Both the position numbers and the translations under genes were made by a program. From DASWIP01 sp036397635 (lineage in GTDB: Bacteria; Actinomycetota; AC-67): DNA of 64,000 nucleotides. Location of the stretch: assembly GCA_036397635.1 (NCBI GenBank), contig DASWIP010000038.1, positions 1 to 64,000 of the forward strand, in the 5' to 3' direction. Shown in pieces: positions 27,563 through 35,815 of the stretch (positions are counted from its first letter, which is position 1; each line of letters starts with the position of its first letter). The notes below the pieces were generated by a model. The model was given only the letters and a program-made list of their open reading frames with translations, did no database searches and was not told the DNA's origin.

Positions 27563-28351
27563 GTGGGGAACCGACGAGAGAGCCTGCTCAAGTCTCTGGC
27601 GAACGTCGCGTCCGGCGCGGGCATCTTCTGCGACTTCGACGGGTGCCTGGCGCCCATCGTCGAGGTGCCCGAGGACGCCCGCGCCGTGCGCGGGACCGGC
27701 ACGGTCCTTGCGCGCCTCGCCCAGCGGTTCGCCGTGGTGGCGGTGATCTCGGGCCGACCGGTGTCGTTCCTGTCGCGGCGGATCCGCGCCAAAGGCGTCC
27801 GCCTGGTGGGCCTTTATGGGATCGAGCAGCGCGTCGGCGGCCGCCTGGTCGTGGATCCCGAGGCCGAGGGCGCCCGCGCGGCGATCGAGGAAGCGGTCCG
27901 CCGATTGACCGGCGAGTTGCGCTTCATCCGGGGTGTGGTCGTGGAGCACAAGGGCCTCGCGGCGACGGTCCATTTCCGGCGGGCAGCCGACCCCGAAGAG
28001 GCGCAGGCTCGCGCGGAGCCGATCGTCGACCAGGTCGCCCGGAGCGCCGGGTTCGATCTGATGCATGGGCGCAAGGTCCTCGAGATCAGGCCGCGCGCCG
28101 GCGGCGACAAGGGCGACGCGTTGCGTCACATCGTGCGCGAGACCGGCGTGCGTGCGGCGCTGGTCGCCGGAGACGACGTCGGCGATCTTGCATCGTTCGC
28201 CGCGGTCTCGGGCCTGTCGCCCGCGGTGCGCGTCGCGGTCGGATCGGACGAGTCGCCGCCCGAGCTGCTCCACCGCGCCGACGTCGTGGTCGGGTCACCG
28301 GCGGAGTTCGTCGAGCTGCTCAGCCGTCTCGCAGACGAGACAGGTCCTTGA
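27563..28351 (+). CDS. otsB: Trehalose-6-phosphate phosphatase
   Basis: 262-residue HAD-superfamily phosphatase releasing trehalose from trehalose 6-phosphate. The nucleophile and acid pair D24/D26 is in FCDFDGCLAPI. AVISGRPVSFL is motif II, and GGDKGDALRHI plus VAGDDVGDLASF form motifs III and IV. The GTG at 27563 was chosen from the -10 element. The 3' end overlaps that of the convergent otsA by 32 bases. Confidence 0.93.
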   Translation: MGNRRESLLKSLANVASGAGIFCDFDGCLAPIVEVPEDARAVRGTGTVLARLAQRFAVVAVISGRPVSFLSRRIRAKGVRLVGLYGIEQRVGGRLVVDPEAEGARAAIEEAVRRLTGELRFIRGVVVEHKGLAATVHFRRAADPEEAQARAEPIVDQVARSAGFDLMHGRKVLEIRPRAGGDKGDALRHIVRETGVRAALVAGDDVGDLASFAAVSGLSPAVRVAVGSDESPPELLHRADVVVGSPAEFVELLSRLADETGP

Positions 28352-29774
28352 GTTGCGTGCCCAGCCAGCGCGCCGGCGACGTGCCGCGCGCGAGGGGACG
28401 CAGCCGCTCGGCCATCGCCTGTCGCTCGCCTCGATCCATCGCGAGCGCGCGCTCGATCGCCGCGGCGGTGCCCGCGGGATCGAACGGGTTCACGATCAAG
28501 GCTGCCGGCGCCAGCTCGGCGGCCGCGCCGGCGTTGCGTGACAGCACCAGCACGCCGTCGCGCTCGTTCAGGCACGGACCCTCGCGCGCGACCAGGTTCA
28601 TGCCGTCGTAGACGGGGTTGACCACCAGCACGTCGTAGCGCTGATAGGCGGCCAGCGTTCGGGGGAAGTCGTCTTCGATCTCGACGACCAGCGGCTGCCA
28701 GCTCGGCGTGCCGAACCGCTCGTTGATCGCGGCCGCGCGTATCTTGCACGCCTGAACGTACTCCTCGTACTCGGGGACGCCGTGGCGGCTGGGTGTCAAG
28801 AACGCCAGGTGGATGATCCGCTCGTGCAGGTCTGGGCGCTGCTCGAGCAGCATCTCGTACGCGATGAATCCGCGCAGGATGTTCTTCGACAGCTCCGTGC
28901 GGTCGACGCGCAAGATCAGCGTTCGGTCCCGGACCACGTCGTCGATGCTCGCGCGCGCGCGTGCAACATCTGCTCGTGCCGCCTCCTCGGACAGGTTGTG
29001 GATGTTCACGCCGATCGGATAGACGCCGACCCGCGTCGTCCCGCGCTCGTGCCAGATCGTCTTCCCACGCACACGCGCGCCGAGCAGCTCGCGGCAGCAG
29101 TCTGTGAAGTTCCGGGCCCAGCGCTGCGTGTGAAACCCGACGATGTCCGCCCCGAGCATCCCCTCGAGCAGCGCAGCGCCCCAGGCGTCGGGCAGCACGC
29201 GATAGTTGTCCGGCGAGCTGAACGGGATGTGCCAGAAGAAGGCCTGCTGCAGATCCGGCCGGCGCTCACGCAGGAGCGCCGGCACGAGGCTGAGGTGATA
29301 ATCCTGCGGCAACACCGCCGATCCGCGGGGCGCTGCCTCGGCGATGGTGGCGGCGAAGCGTTCGTTCACCGCCCGGTAGGCATCCCAGGCCTCCGCCCCT
29401 CCGGCGCCGAACGCGGGTGTGCGTGGTGAATCCCACAGATCGTGATGGAGGAACCAGAGGGTGCGGTTCGAGAACTCGTTGTAGTAGAGGTCGTAGGCGG
29501 CGGGATCCAGATCCGTGAGGTGGACGTGAAGGATGCCGCGCGCGCCCGCGCCCAGATGCCGATCCACGTCGAACGCTCCGCGACCGGCGGCGGCCTCCTC
29601 GCGATCGACGTCGGTGATCGCCGCCGCGATCCAGGTCGCGTCGCGTGCGAGCAGCGCGCCGCCGACCGCGGTCACCAAGCCACCGACCCCGCGGCGCTGC
29701 TCGATCGAGCCGTTCGTCCGAGCGAGCACGACCGGACCACGGTTGGAGGCGACGACGATGGGCGTGGCGTCCAC
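28320..29774 (-). CDS. otsA: Trehalose-6-phosphate synthase (GT20)
   Basis: 484-residue glycosyltransferase joining nucleotide-glucose and glucose 6-phosphate. N-terminal VVASNRGPV and GVGGLVTAVGG bind substrate. VDRTELSKNILRG and the C-terminal VNPVYDGMNLVAREG with LSRNAGAAAEL are family signatures. The GTG start has TAGGCT (29781-29786) ending 6 bases upstream. It lies tail-to-tail with otsB rather than in an operon with it. Confidence 0.95.
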   Translation of the reverse strand: MDATPIVVASNRGPVVLARTNGSIEQRRGVGGLVTAVGGALLARDATWIAAAITDVDREEAAAGRGAFDVDRHLGAGARGILHVHLTDLDPAAYDLYYNEFSNRTLWFLHHDLWDSPRTPAFGAGGAEAWDAYRAVNERFAATIAEAAPRGSAVLPQDYHLSLVPALLRERRPDLQQAFFWHIPFSSPDNYRVLPDAWGAALLEGMLGADIVGFHTQRWARNFTDCCRELLGARVRGKTIWHERGTTRVGVYPIGVNIHNLSEEAARADVARARASIDDVVRDRTLILRVDRTELSKNILRGFIAYEMLLEQRPDLHERIIHLAFLTPSRHGVPEYEEYVQACKIRAAAINERFGTPSWQPLVVEIEDDFPRTLAAYQRYDVLVVNPVYDGMNLVAREGPCLNERDGVLVLSRNAGAAAELAPAALIVNPFDPAGTAAAIERALAMDRGERQAMAERLRPLARGTSPARWLGTQLKDLSRLRDG

Positions 29775-29780
29775 GGCCCA

Positions 29781-29786
29781 AGCCTA
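29781..29786 (-). promoter_or_regulatory. -10 element TAGGCT of leaderless otsA promoter
   Basis: Reads TAGGCT on the minus strand and ends 6 bases before the otsA GTG at 29774. The treT stop is only about 30 bases further upstream, so treT and otsA could also be partly co-transcribed. Confidence 0.55.
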
Positions 29787-29814
29787 CCCGAGCATCACAC
29801 CGCGGAAACTGGGC

Positions 29815-31062
29815 TCACATCGACAATGACGCGAACAGGTCCAGGTAATCGGAGATGCTGCGTGTGCTGAGGTAGCGTTCGCGCACCAGGGCCCGCCCGG
29901 CGCGCCCCATCTCGTGCGCGCGCTCAGGATCCTTGAGCAGCTCGACGGTCCGGCGCGCGCACTCCTCGACCGTGCCGACCAGGAAGCCGTCCTCGCCGTC
30001 CTTGATCTGAAGCCTGATCCCGCCGACATCGCCACCGACGACCGGTTTGCGTTTCCACAAGCCCTCCGAAACGACCAGGCCGAAACCCTCGCGCAGCGAT
30101 TTCTGGATGATCACGTCGGCGGACCGCTGGATCGCGTTCACGACCAAGGCCCCGACGTCCTGGAAGTTCGACAGCAGAAGGATGTCCGGGTCGTTCGCGC
30201 GGTGCTCGTCGGTCTTGCGGAAATAGTGCCACCCCTCGGGGTCATCGGTCGCCATCGAGGCGACCATGACGAGCTGGACGCCCGGGATCTCCTCTTTCAC
30301 CAATCGGTACGCGTCGATCACGCCGAGAGGATCCTTCCACGGGTCGAAGCGTGACACTTGGACGAGGATCGGCCGGGCCAGATCGATCCCGTACCGCCGT
30401 TCCACCTCGGCCACGATCTCGTCGTCCACCGGGATGTTCTTCAACGACAGCGGGTCGATCGACGGGGGGATCAGCACGATCTGGGGACCGGCCATGTCCG
30501 CGGGCACGAAGTCCCGCATGGTGAAGATCGCGGCGTCGTATGGCTCGAGCATCGGCCGCAGGAAATCCCAGACGGGCGGGTGAGGTGCGGTTAGATCGAT
30601 GTGGCATCGCCAGATCCAGCGGCCGGCGGGATGGCCGACGTGCTCGAACAGGATCGGCAGCAACCCGGCCGGTTGCGGATCGTGCACGACCACGAAGTCA
30701 TACTTGCCATCGTAGATCTTCGCGTTGTCCTCGTTGACCTCGCGGTAGATCTGTTCCATCCGCTCGGTCCACACCACCTCGGCTCCCTGGAGGCCGTTGT
30801 GGATCGCCTTGGTGACGGTGAAGAACTCCTCGTCGCCGTCGATCACCCGCCACTCGGCGTCGATACCCAGGTCCCTGTACAGCGGAACCTGGGTATAGAG
30901 CAGCTCGGCGACCCCGCCTCCGAATGCCGTCGAGTTGATGTGCAGCAGGCGTGCCCCCCGGAAGGGCTCGGCGCGCCGGCGGAGGCCTTCGATCACCTCG
31001 GCTCCGACGACCGCCGCGTAATCCCCCAGGTGTCTCGGCGGGATCGGGACGTGTTTCAACAT
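29815..31062 (-). CDS. treT: Trehalose synthase (glycosyltransferring), TreT-like GT4
   Basis: 415-residue GT-B enzyme. LLHINSTAFGGGVAELLY at the N-terminus, HDPQPAGLLP and CHIDLTAPHPPVWDF in the middle, and QKSLREGFGLVVSEGLWK at the C-terminus match trehalose glycosyltransferring synthases. These join an NDP-glucose to glucose in one step. It offers a second route to trehalose beside OtsA/OtsB. The start has no ribosome binding site and overlaps the stop of a short upstream reading frame. Confidence 0.88.
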   Translation of the reverse strand: MLKHVPIPPRHLGDYAAVVGAEVIEGLRRRAEPFRGARLLHINSTAFGGGVAELLYTQVPLYRDLGIDAEWRVIDGDEEFFTVTKAIHNGLQGAEVVWTERMEQIYREVNEDNAKIYDGKYDFVVVHDPQPAGLLPILFEHVGHPAGRWIWRCHIDLTAPHPPVWDFLRPMLEPYDAAIFTMRDFVPADMAGPQIVLIPPSIDPLSLKNIPVDDEIVAEVERRYGIDLARPILVQVSRFDPWKDPLGVIDAYRLVKEEIPGVQLVMVASMATDDPEGWHYFRKTDEHRANDPDILLLSNFQDVGALVVNAIQRSADVIIQKSLREGFGLVVSEGLWKRKPVVGGDVGGIRLQIKDGEDGFLVGTVEECARRTVELLKDPERAHEMGRAGRALVRERYLSTRSISDYLDLFASLSM

Positions 31063-31088
31063 CGGTGGGCGCCGGGAGCGGCTTCCAT
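31056..31088 (-). CDS. Possible leader peptide upstream of treT
   Basis: A 10-codon frame (MEAAPGAHRC) whose ATG lies exactly 6 bases after a TAGCAT -10 hexamer, the position used by real genes throughout this window. Its TGA overlaps the treT ATG (ATGTTGA). It could couple treT translation to a leaderless start. It may equally be just the untranslated leader of treT; no homology can be claimed for so short a peptide. Confidence 0.35.
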   Translation of the reverse strand: MEAAPGAHRC

Positions 31089-31094
31089 GACGTC

Positions 31095-31100
31095 ATGCTA
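31095..31100 (-). promoter_or_regulatory. -10 element TAGCAT of the treT promoter
   Basis: TAGCAT on the minus strand, 32 bases before the treT ATG and 6 bases before the short upstream frame. It faces away from the AI-2E gene promoter about 50 bases away. Confidence 0.5.
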
Positions 31101-31149
31101 CTCCCGGCTCGGTGTGCTCCCCGGTCACGAGGAACCCACAGCGGCTCCG

Positions 31150-31155
31150 TATGAT
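31150..31155 (+). promoter_or_regulatory. -10 element TATGAT of the AI-2E permease gene
   Basis: TATGAT ends 7 bases before the GTG at 31163. The ATG codons inside it (31151, 31154) are in frame but would fall upstream of the predicted transcript start. Confidence 0.5.
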
Positions 31156-31162
31156 GAGCCTC

Positions 31163-32278
31163 GTGGCAGTGCAGCCTCTGACGCTCGGGGACCGCATCCG
31201 GCACTCCGGCATCATCGCCTGGTCGCTGATCGGGATCGGGTTGGTTCTGTACGGTTTCTTCCGCTTCTTGCTCGGACCTGTGGCCGTGGTGTTCGCACCG
31301 CTGGCGATCGCGCTCGTCGTGACGTATCTGCTGAATCCGATCGTCGGGATACTGGTGCGGCGGGGGATGCGCCGCGGCTGGGCGGTGCTGTTGATCTACC
31401 TTGTGTTCCTGATGGTGGTGGGGGTCATCCTCGGCCTGCTGATCCCCGTGATCGCGCATCAGGTGTCGGGGTTCATCGATGCCGTCCCCGGCTACGTGCA
31501 AGACATCGTGGACGCGATCAACCGCTTCGCGGCGCGACGCAACCTCGACTTCCGTCTCGACATCTCCTCCGAGCAGATCAGCGACGTGATCACCGATAAC
31601 CGAGAGACGATCATCTCGTTCCTCGGCGGCGTCGGGTCGGTCGCGGGTCAGATCCTCCACATCCTGATCTCGATCGTCATCGGGATCATCCTGTCGGTCT
31701 ACCTGCTGCTCGATCTGCCGAAGATCCAGCACTCCGTGATGGCCGTCGTCCCCGACGAGCGGCGCGCGGAGGTTCGCGACCTCGCTGAGCGGGTCGGGTC
31801 GGCGCTCGGAGGATTCTTCCGAGGGCAATTGTTCGTGGCCTTGTTCGTCGGCGTCGCGAGCGCTATCGGCTTGACCCTGATCAAGCTCCCCTTCGCCGTG
31901 CTGATCGGGTTGATCGCCGGCATCTTCAACCTCGTGCCCCTGATCGGGCCGTTCCTCGCCGCCGTGCCCGCGGTCCTGGTCGCCCTGCTGTCGGATCATC
32001 CCAGCCGGGCGATCTGGGCGCTTGTGGTTCTCCTGGTGGTCCAGCAGATCGACAACCACATCATCAGCCCCAACGTGATGGGACGCACCGTACGACTCCA
32101 TCCCGTCACCGTCATGCTCGCGCTGCTGGTGGGCGCGACCATCGCGGGCATCCTCGGGATGCTCGTGGTCATCCCCGGCGTTGCGGCAGCGAAGATCGTG
32201 ATCACGTTCCTGTGGGATCGGCGTCACCATTTCGTGGCGGTCGAACCGGCAGCGGAGGACGAGACCGCGCCCGGGTAG
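31163..32278 (+). CDS. AI-2E family membrane permease (PerM-like)
   Basis: About 371 residues with several hydrophobic helices, arranged as an N-terminal pair, a cytoplasmic/periplasmic insert (about 100-155, with SGFIDAVPGYVQDIVD) and a C-terminal bundle. GIIAGIFNLVPLIGPF-type and LVVQQIDNHIISPNVMG blocks are signatures of the family. Members export small molecules or sodium; the substrate here is unknown. The GTG start was picked from promoter position; an ATG at 31151 is the alternative. It is divergent from treT. Confidence 0.88.
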   Translation: MAVQPLTLGDRIRHSGIIAWSLIGIGLVLYGFFRFLLGPVAVVFAPLAIALVVTYLLNPIVGILVRRGMRRGWAVLLIYLVFLMVVGVILGLLIPVIAHQVSGFIDAVPGYVQDIVDAINRFAARRNLDFRLDISSEQISDVITDNRETIISFLGGVGSVAGQILHILISIVIGIILSVYLLLDLPKIQHSVMAVVPDERRAEVRDLAERVGSALGGFFRGQLFVALFVGVASAIGLTLIKLPFAVLIGLIAGIFNLVPLIGPFLAAVPAVLVALLSDHPSRAIWALVVLLVVQQIDNHIISPNVMGRTVRLHPVTVMLALLVGATIAGILGMLVVIPGVAAAKIVITFLWDRRHHFVAVEPAAEDETAPG

Positions 32279-32327
32279 GCCCCTTTTCGAGGACGCGGTG
32301 GCGGAAGGCGCGCTGTAGCTGATCGGA

Positions 32328-33185
32328 TCAGGCGCGCGCGGCCGCCTCGCGGACGGTGTCGGCCCAGCCGAGGTTCTGCGGCCGTTCGGTCACCAGCACG
32401 TTATCCATCGCCTCGATGCGCGCGGCCAGCGCGGGATCGTCTTCGAGCGCGTCTCCGACGAGCACCATCGTGCCGACGTATGCGGCGAGCTCGAGATCGG
32501 CGACCGCATCGCCGATCGCGATGCATCCGTCGGCAGCGAACCCGCGGCGCGCCCGATCCAGGCCGACCGCATGGCCCTTCGTGACCCCGCGCGGCTGCAG
32601 GTGGTAGACGCGCGCGCGGCCGGGCTCGAGACGCAGGTATGCGCCGCGCAGTCGCCCGTTGTCGTGCAGCTCCAGCCAGTCGTGCCCCTGCGACCACAGC
32701 AGCTCGTTGGCCTCGTCGACGTCGAGCAGTCCACGGAACAGCTGGGTGCACTGCCGCCACGTGTGCCAGGGCGCGTGATACTCGATCGACCCCTCGTACC
32801 GTTCGAGCAGCATCGCGATCGCCCCCGTGCGCTCCATCTGCTCGACCGGCATCCCACCCTCGGGCGTGGGGCCGAAGTTCTGTACCACGGTCCGGCCGTT
32901 CTCGTAGGCGATCAGCGCGCCCATCTCGGCGATCACCGTGGACAGCCCGAGGATGCGCGCGTCGGTCACCAGGCCCTGGAGCGCGCGCCCGGATGCCGGG
33001 ACCAGGTCGATGCCCGCCCGCATGGCCGCCAGCAGCGCCTCGACCGGCTCGGTCGTCGAGTCCCCGGACGGCGTATGCACGAACGAACCGTTCCGGCCGA
33101 GCATCGTGCCGTCGAGATCGGTGTAGATGACCCTGGCGCCTGCGAGGCGGTCGAGGTGCTGGGAGAGGTGTTTCACGTCGGCCAT
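32328..33185 (-). CDS. HAD-IIB family phosphatase
   Basis: 285 residues. The nucleophile pair is D23/D25 in YTDLDGTML. VPASGRALQGL is motif II and AIGDAVADLELAAY carries motif IV. The cap-IIB layout is shared with sucrose-phosphate and mannosyl-3-phosphoglycerate phosphatases. Closeness to the trehalose genes suggests a compatible-solute role, but no matching synthase (for example mannosyl-3-phosphoglycerate synthase) is present. On the minus strand TACCAT (33194-33199) ends 8 bases before the ATG. Confidence 0.75.
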   Translation of the reverse strand: MADVKHLSQHLDRLAGARVIYTDLDGTMLGRNGSFVHTPSGDSTTEPVEALLAAMRAGIDLVPASGRALQGLVTDARILGLSTVIAEMGALIAYENGRTVVQNFGPTPEGGMPVEQMERTGAIAMLLERYEGSIEYHAPWHTWRQCTQLFRGLLDVDEANELLWSQGHDWLELHDNGRLRGAYLRLEPGRARVYHLQPRGVTKGHAVGLDRARRGFAADGCIAIGDAVADLELAAYVGTMVLVGDALEDDPALAARIEAMDNVLVTERPQNLGWADTVREAAARA

Positions 33186-33240
33186 CGGGGCTGATGGTAC
33201 CCGTGCCTGGAACCCCGTAACGGTCCTCGTTCATTTGTCC

Positions 33241-33246
33241 TATCCT
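33241..33246 (+). promoter_or_regulatory. -10 element TATCCT of thrC
   Basis: TATCCT ends 10 bases before the thrC ATG, giving a leader of a few bases at most. No Shine-Dalgarno sequence is present. The divergent HAD gene promoter is about 42 bases to the left. Confidence 0.45.
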
Positions 33247-33256
33247 TAGGGGTCAC

Positions 33257-34483
33257 ATGGGCGCGATCGTCGGTCTCCGATGCCGTGAATGCGACCGGGA
33301 GTACCCGGTCGAGCCGGTGCACGTCTGCGAATGGTGCTTCGCGCCGCTCGAGGTCGTCTTCGACTACGACGAGATCGCGAACACGATGACGCGCGAGCGC
33401 GTCGCCGCCGGCCCGGCGTCGCTGTGGCGCTACACCGACCTGCTGCCGGGTGGCGAGAAGCGCGTCGACCTCGGCGCCGGCATGACGCCACTCGTGCCCG
33501 CGCCGCGGCTGGGGGCCGCGCTGGGACTGCACGACCTGTGGCTGAAGAACGACACGGCCAACCCGACGCACTCTTTCAAGGATCGGGTCGTGTCGGTTGC
33601 GCTGACCATGGCGCGCGAGTTCGGTTTCACGACCGTCGCCTGCGCCTCCACCGGAAACCTGGCGAACGCGGTCAGCGCGCACGCCGCTGCCGCCGGCCTG
33701 GATGCTTACGTGTTCATCCCGGCCGACCTCGAGCAAGGCAAGGTGGTCGCCTCGGCGATCTACGGACCGAAGTTGATCTCGGTCGAGGGCACGTACGACG
33801 ACGTCAACCGCCTGTGCGCCGAGATCGCGGGAACTTACGAATGGGCCTTCGTCAACGTCAACATCCGGCCCTACTACGCCGAGGGCTCCAAGACCCTGGC
33901 GTTCGAGATCGCCGAGCAGCTGGGCTGGCGCGCCCCCGATCATGTGATCGTGCCGATCGCGAGTGGATCACTGCTGACCAAGATCCGCCGGGGACTGGAC
34001 GAGCTGGTGCGCGTCGGGCTGCTCGACGGGCATCAGACCAGGATCAGCGGTGCGCAGGCCACCGGCTGCTCGCCGGTCGCGGCCGCGTTCAAAGCCGGCG
34101 AGGAGCACGTTCGACCGGTCAAGCCGAACACGATCGCGAAGTCTCTGGCCATCGGGAACCCGGCCGACGGCTACTATGCGATCAAGACCGTGATCGAGAC
34201 CGGCGGGGCGATCGAGGACGTCGGCGACGATGAGATCGTCGAGGGGATCTCGTTGCTGGCCCGGACCGAGGGTATCTTCACCGAGACGGCCGGCGGGGTC
34301 ACTATCGCCACCTTGCGCAAGCTGGCGGCCGCCGGGGTCGTTCGCCCTGAGGAGCGCACGATCGCCCTGATCACAGGCGACGGCCTGAAGACGATCGAGG
34401 CCGTCACGTCGATCGCCGTCCCGTCGATGACGATCGCACCGCGTTTGGAGGAGTTCGCTTCGTACATGGAGGATCGCCCGTGA
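33257..34483 (+). CDS. thrC: Threonine synthase with N-terminal zinc ribbon
   Basis: 408-residue PLP enzyme converting O-phosphohomoserine to threonine. The first 30 residues form a zinc ribbon (C9, C12, C24, C27). The PLP lysine is K108 in NPTHSFKDR, and the phosphate loop is ASTGNLANAV. Zinc-ribbon threonine synthases are common in actinobacteria and archaea. The stop overlaps the MoaD-like gene start (GTGA), a strong functional link. A related PLP enzyme accepting a thiocarboxylated carrier, such as CysM-type cysteine synthase, is worth considering. Confidence 0.9.
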   Translation: MGAIVGLRCRECDREYPVEPVHVCEWCFAPLEVVFDYDEIANTMTRERVAAGPASLWRYTDLLPGGEKRVDLGAGMTPLVPAPRLGAALGLHDLWLKNDTANPTHSFKDRVVSVALTMAREFGFTTVACASTGNLANAVSAHAAAAGLDAYVFIPADLEQGKVVASAIYGPKLISVEGTYDDVNRLCAEIAGTYEWAFVNVNIRPYYAEGSKTLAFEIAEQLGWRAPDHVIVPIASGSLLTKIRRGLDELVRVGLLDGHQTRISGAQATGCSPVAAAFKAGEEHVRPVKPNTIAKSLAIGNPADGYYAIKTVIETGGAIEDVGDDEIVEGISLLARTEGIFTETAGGVTIATLRKLAAAGVVRPEERTIALITGDGLKTIEAVTSIAVPSMTIAPRLEEFASYMEDRP

Positions 34484-34761
34484 GCACGACCGTCCGCATC
34501 CCGACCCCTCTGCGAAACATGACCGCCGGCGCGTCCGAGGTGACGATCCCCGGCGGAACGGTCCGCGATCTGATCGATGGGCTCGAGCATCGGTACCCGG
34601 GGATGCGCGCGCGCCTGTGCGAAGACTCCGGCCAGGTTCGGCGCTTCGTCAACGTCTTCGTCGGGGACGAGGACATCCGATTCCTCCAGGGGCTCGACAC
34701 ACCGGTCCCCGACGGGACGCAGGTTTCGATCATCCCCGCCGTCGCCGGAGGCGGCCTCTAA
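34480..34761 (+). CDS. MoaD/ThiS-like ubiquitin-fold sulfur carrier
   Basis: 93 residues of beta-grasp fold, beginning TVRIPTPLRNMT and ending VPDGTQVSIIPAVAGGGL. The GG motif is followed by one extra Leu, so it would need trimming before C-terminal thiocarboxylation. Translation is coupled to thrC by a GTGA overlap. The genes next door (thrC, Rrf2 regulator) point to sulfur or cysteine metabolism, as with mycobacterial CysO, rather than molybdopterin synthesis. Confidence 0.88.
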   Translation: MSTTVRIPTPLRNMTAGASEVTIPGGTVRDLIDGLEHRYPGMRARLCEDSGQVRRFVNVFVGDEDIRFLQGLDTPVPDGTQVSIIPAVAGGGL

Positions 34762-34832
34762 GCTGCATCGTTGCCGGCCCCCCAGGGCTCGGCTACCATT
34801 TCCGCAGGTAGATACGCATTTTCCTGACGCCC

Positions 34833-35300
34833 ATGCTGCGATTCTCTCTCCGTACCGAGTACGGCCTCCGGGCCTTGATGGAACTCGCCGCCCGCGCGGA
34901 CGAGGCGCCCGTGCCTGCCCGGGTGATCGCCGAGAGCCAGGGCATCCCCATGCGGTTCCTCGAGCATCAACTGGCCGCCCTGCACAAAGCCGGGCTGGTC
35001 TCGTCGCAACGCGGCGCCGCCGGAGGGTACGTGCTCGCGCGCGAGCCAGAGGAGATCCGCATTGTCGATGTGATCGAGGTGCTCGAGGGTCCGCTCGCAC
35101 CGATGTTCTGCCTCGAGCCGCACGAGGAGTCGTGCGAGCAGTCGCATCAATGTGGCTTGCAGGATCTGTGGGTGCGCGTCGAGGAGGCGGTCCGTTCGGT
35201 CTTCGAGCGAACCTCCGTCGCCGACCTGGTGACACGTCATCGAGAGCTGCAGCCGTTGCTGTGGCCGGTCACGATGACGCCGGAGATGCGACGCACCTAA
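34833..35300 (+). CDS. Rrf2-family transcriptional regulator
   Basis: 155 residues. The winged-helix N-terminus starts FSLRTEYGLRALMELA and has the wing RGAAGGYVLA. Three cysteines, C93, C101 and C107, sit in the place used for iron-sulfur ligation by IscR/NsrR/RsrR types, so it may sense iron-sulfur status or redox. Downstream of thrC-moaD it is a candidate regulator of sulfur assimilation. No clean operator was identified. Confidence 0.9.
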   Translation: MLRFSLRTEYGLRALMELAARADEAPVPARVIAESQGIPMRFLEHQLAALHKAGLVSSQRGAAGGYVLAREPEEIRIVDVIEVLEGPLAPMFCLEPHEESCEQSHQCGLQDLWVRVEEAVRSVFERTSVADLVTRHRELQPLLWPVTMTPEMRRT

Positions 35301-35355
35301 GCACGGTCGCACGCCGTATCGTTCAGTGCCGTCGCGCTCGTATGTGCGCGAAGCA

Positions 35356-35383
35356 TTGACATCGCGCGAAACGCATCTACACT
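35356..35383 (+). promoter_or_regulatory. Promoter of the basic histone-like gene (TTGACA, 16-base spacer, TACACT)
   Basis: TTGACA at 35356-35361 and TACACT at 35378-35383. This is the closest match to a consensus sigma-70 promoter in the window, so the gene is probably highly expressed. Confidence 0.7.
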
Positions 35384-35438
35384 CGCCTCGGTGTGACGCT
35401 TCAGTCGTTGGAGCGTTCCGTACGGGAGGTGGTGCCTA

Positions 35439-35726
35439 GTGCCCCCGAAGAGGAAAGCGGCGAAGAAGACCGCGCGCAAGACCACGCGCCGGCCTGCCGC
35501 GAAGAAGGCAAAGGCTCGCAAGCCTGCAGCCAAGAAGGCGAAGGCTCGTAAGCCGACGGCACGTAAGAAGGCGGCGGCCCGTAAGCCCGCAGCCAAGAAG
35601 GCGGCCCGGAAGCCGGCCCGTCGCAAGAAGGCGACGGCGGCAGCCCGCAAGCCCGCCGCGAAGCGCAAGACGGCTGCTCGCAAGACAACTGCGCGGAAAG
35701 CAACGCGTCGCAAGGCCAAGAAGTAG
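35439..35726 (+). CDS. Histone H1-like Lys/Ala-rich DNA-binding protein
   Basis: 95 residues made almost only of Lys, Ala, Arg, Pro and Thr in loose KKAxARKPA repeats, like the tails of eukaryotic H1, AlgP and actinobacterial HupB. It lacks an HU body domain. Expected to bind DNA non-specifically and compact the nucleoid, perhaps compensating for the absent lsr2 next to lysS. The start is GTG with GGAGG about 8 bases upstream. A strong promoter and a hairpin frame the gene. Confidence 0.8.
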   Translation: MPPKRKAAKKTARKTTRRPAAKKAKARKPAAKKAKARKPTARKKAAARKPAAKKAARKPARRKKATAAARKPAAKRKTAARKTTARKATRRKAKK

Positions 35727-35753
35727 CCGCCGCAAGCATCTTCCGTTGCACGC

Positions 35754-35781
35754 GAAGAGGCCCGTTTCTCTGGGCCTCTTC
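35754..35781 (+). terminator. Terminator hairpin after the histone-like gene
   Basis: A ten-base-pair stem GAAGAGGCCC / GGGCCTCTTC with an 8-base loop. No T tract follows, so termination may be imperfect. Confidence 0.55.
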
Positions 35782-35815
35782 GGCGTGTACGGCCTGTGTC
35801 TGGTTGGATGGAGCG

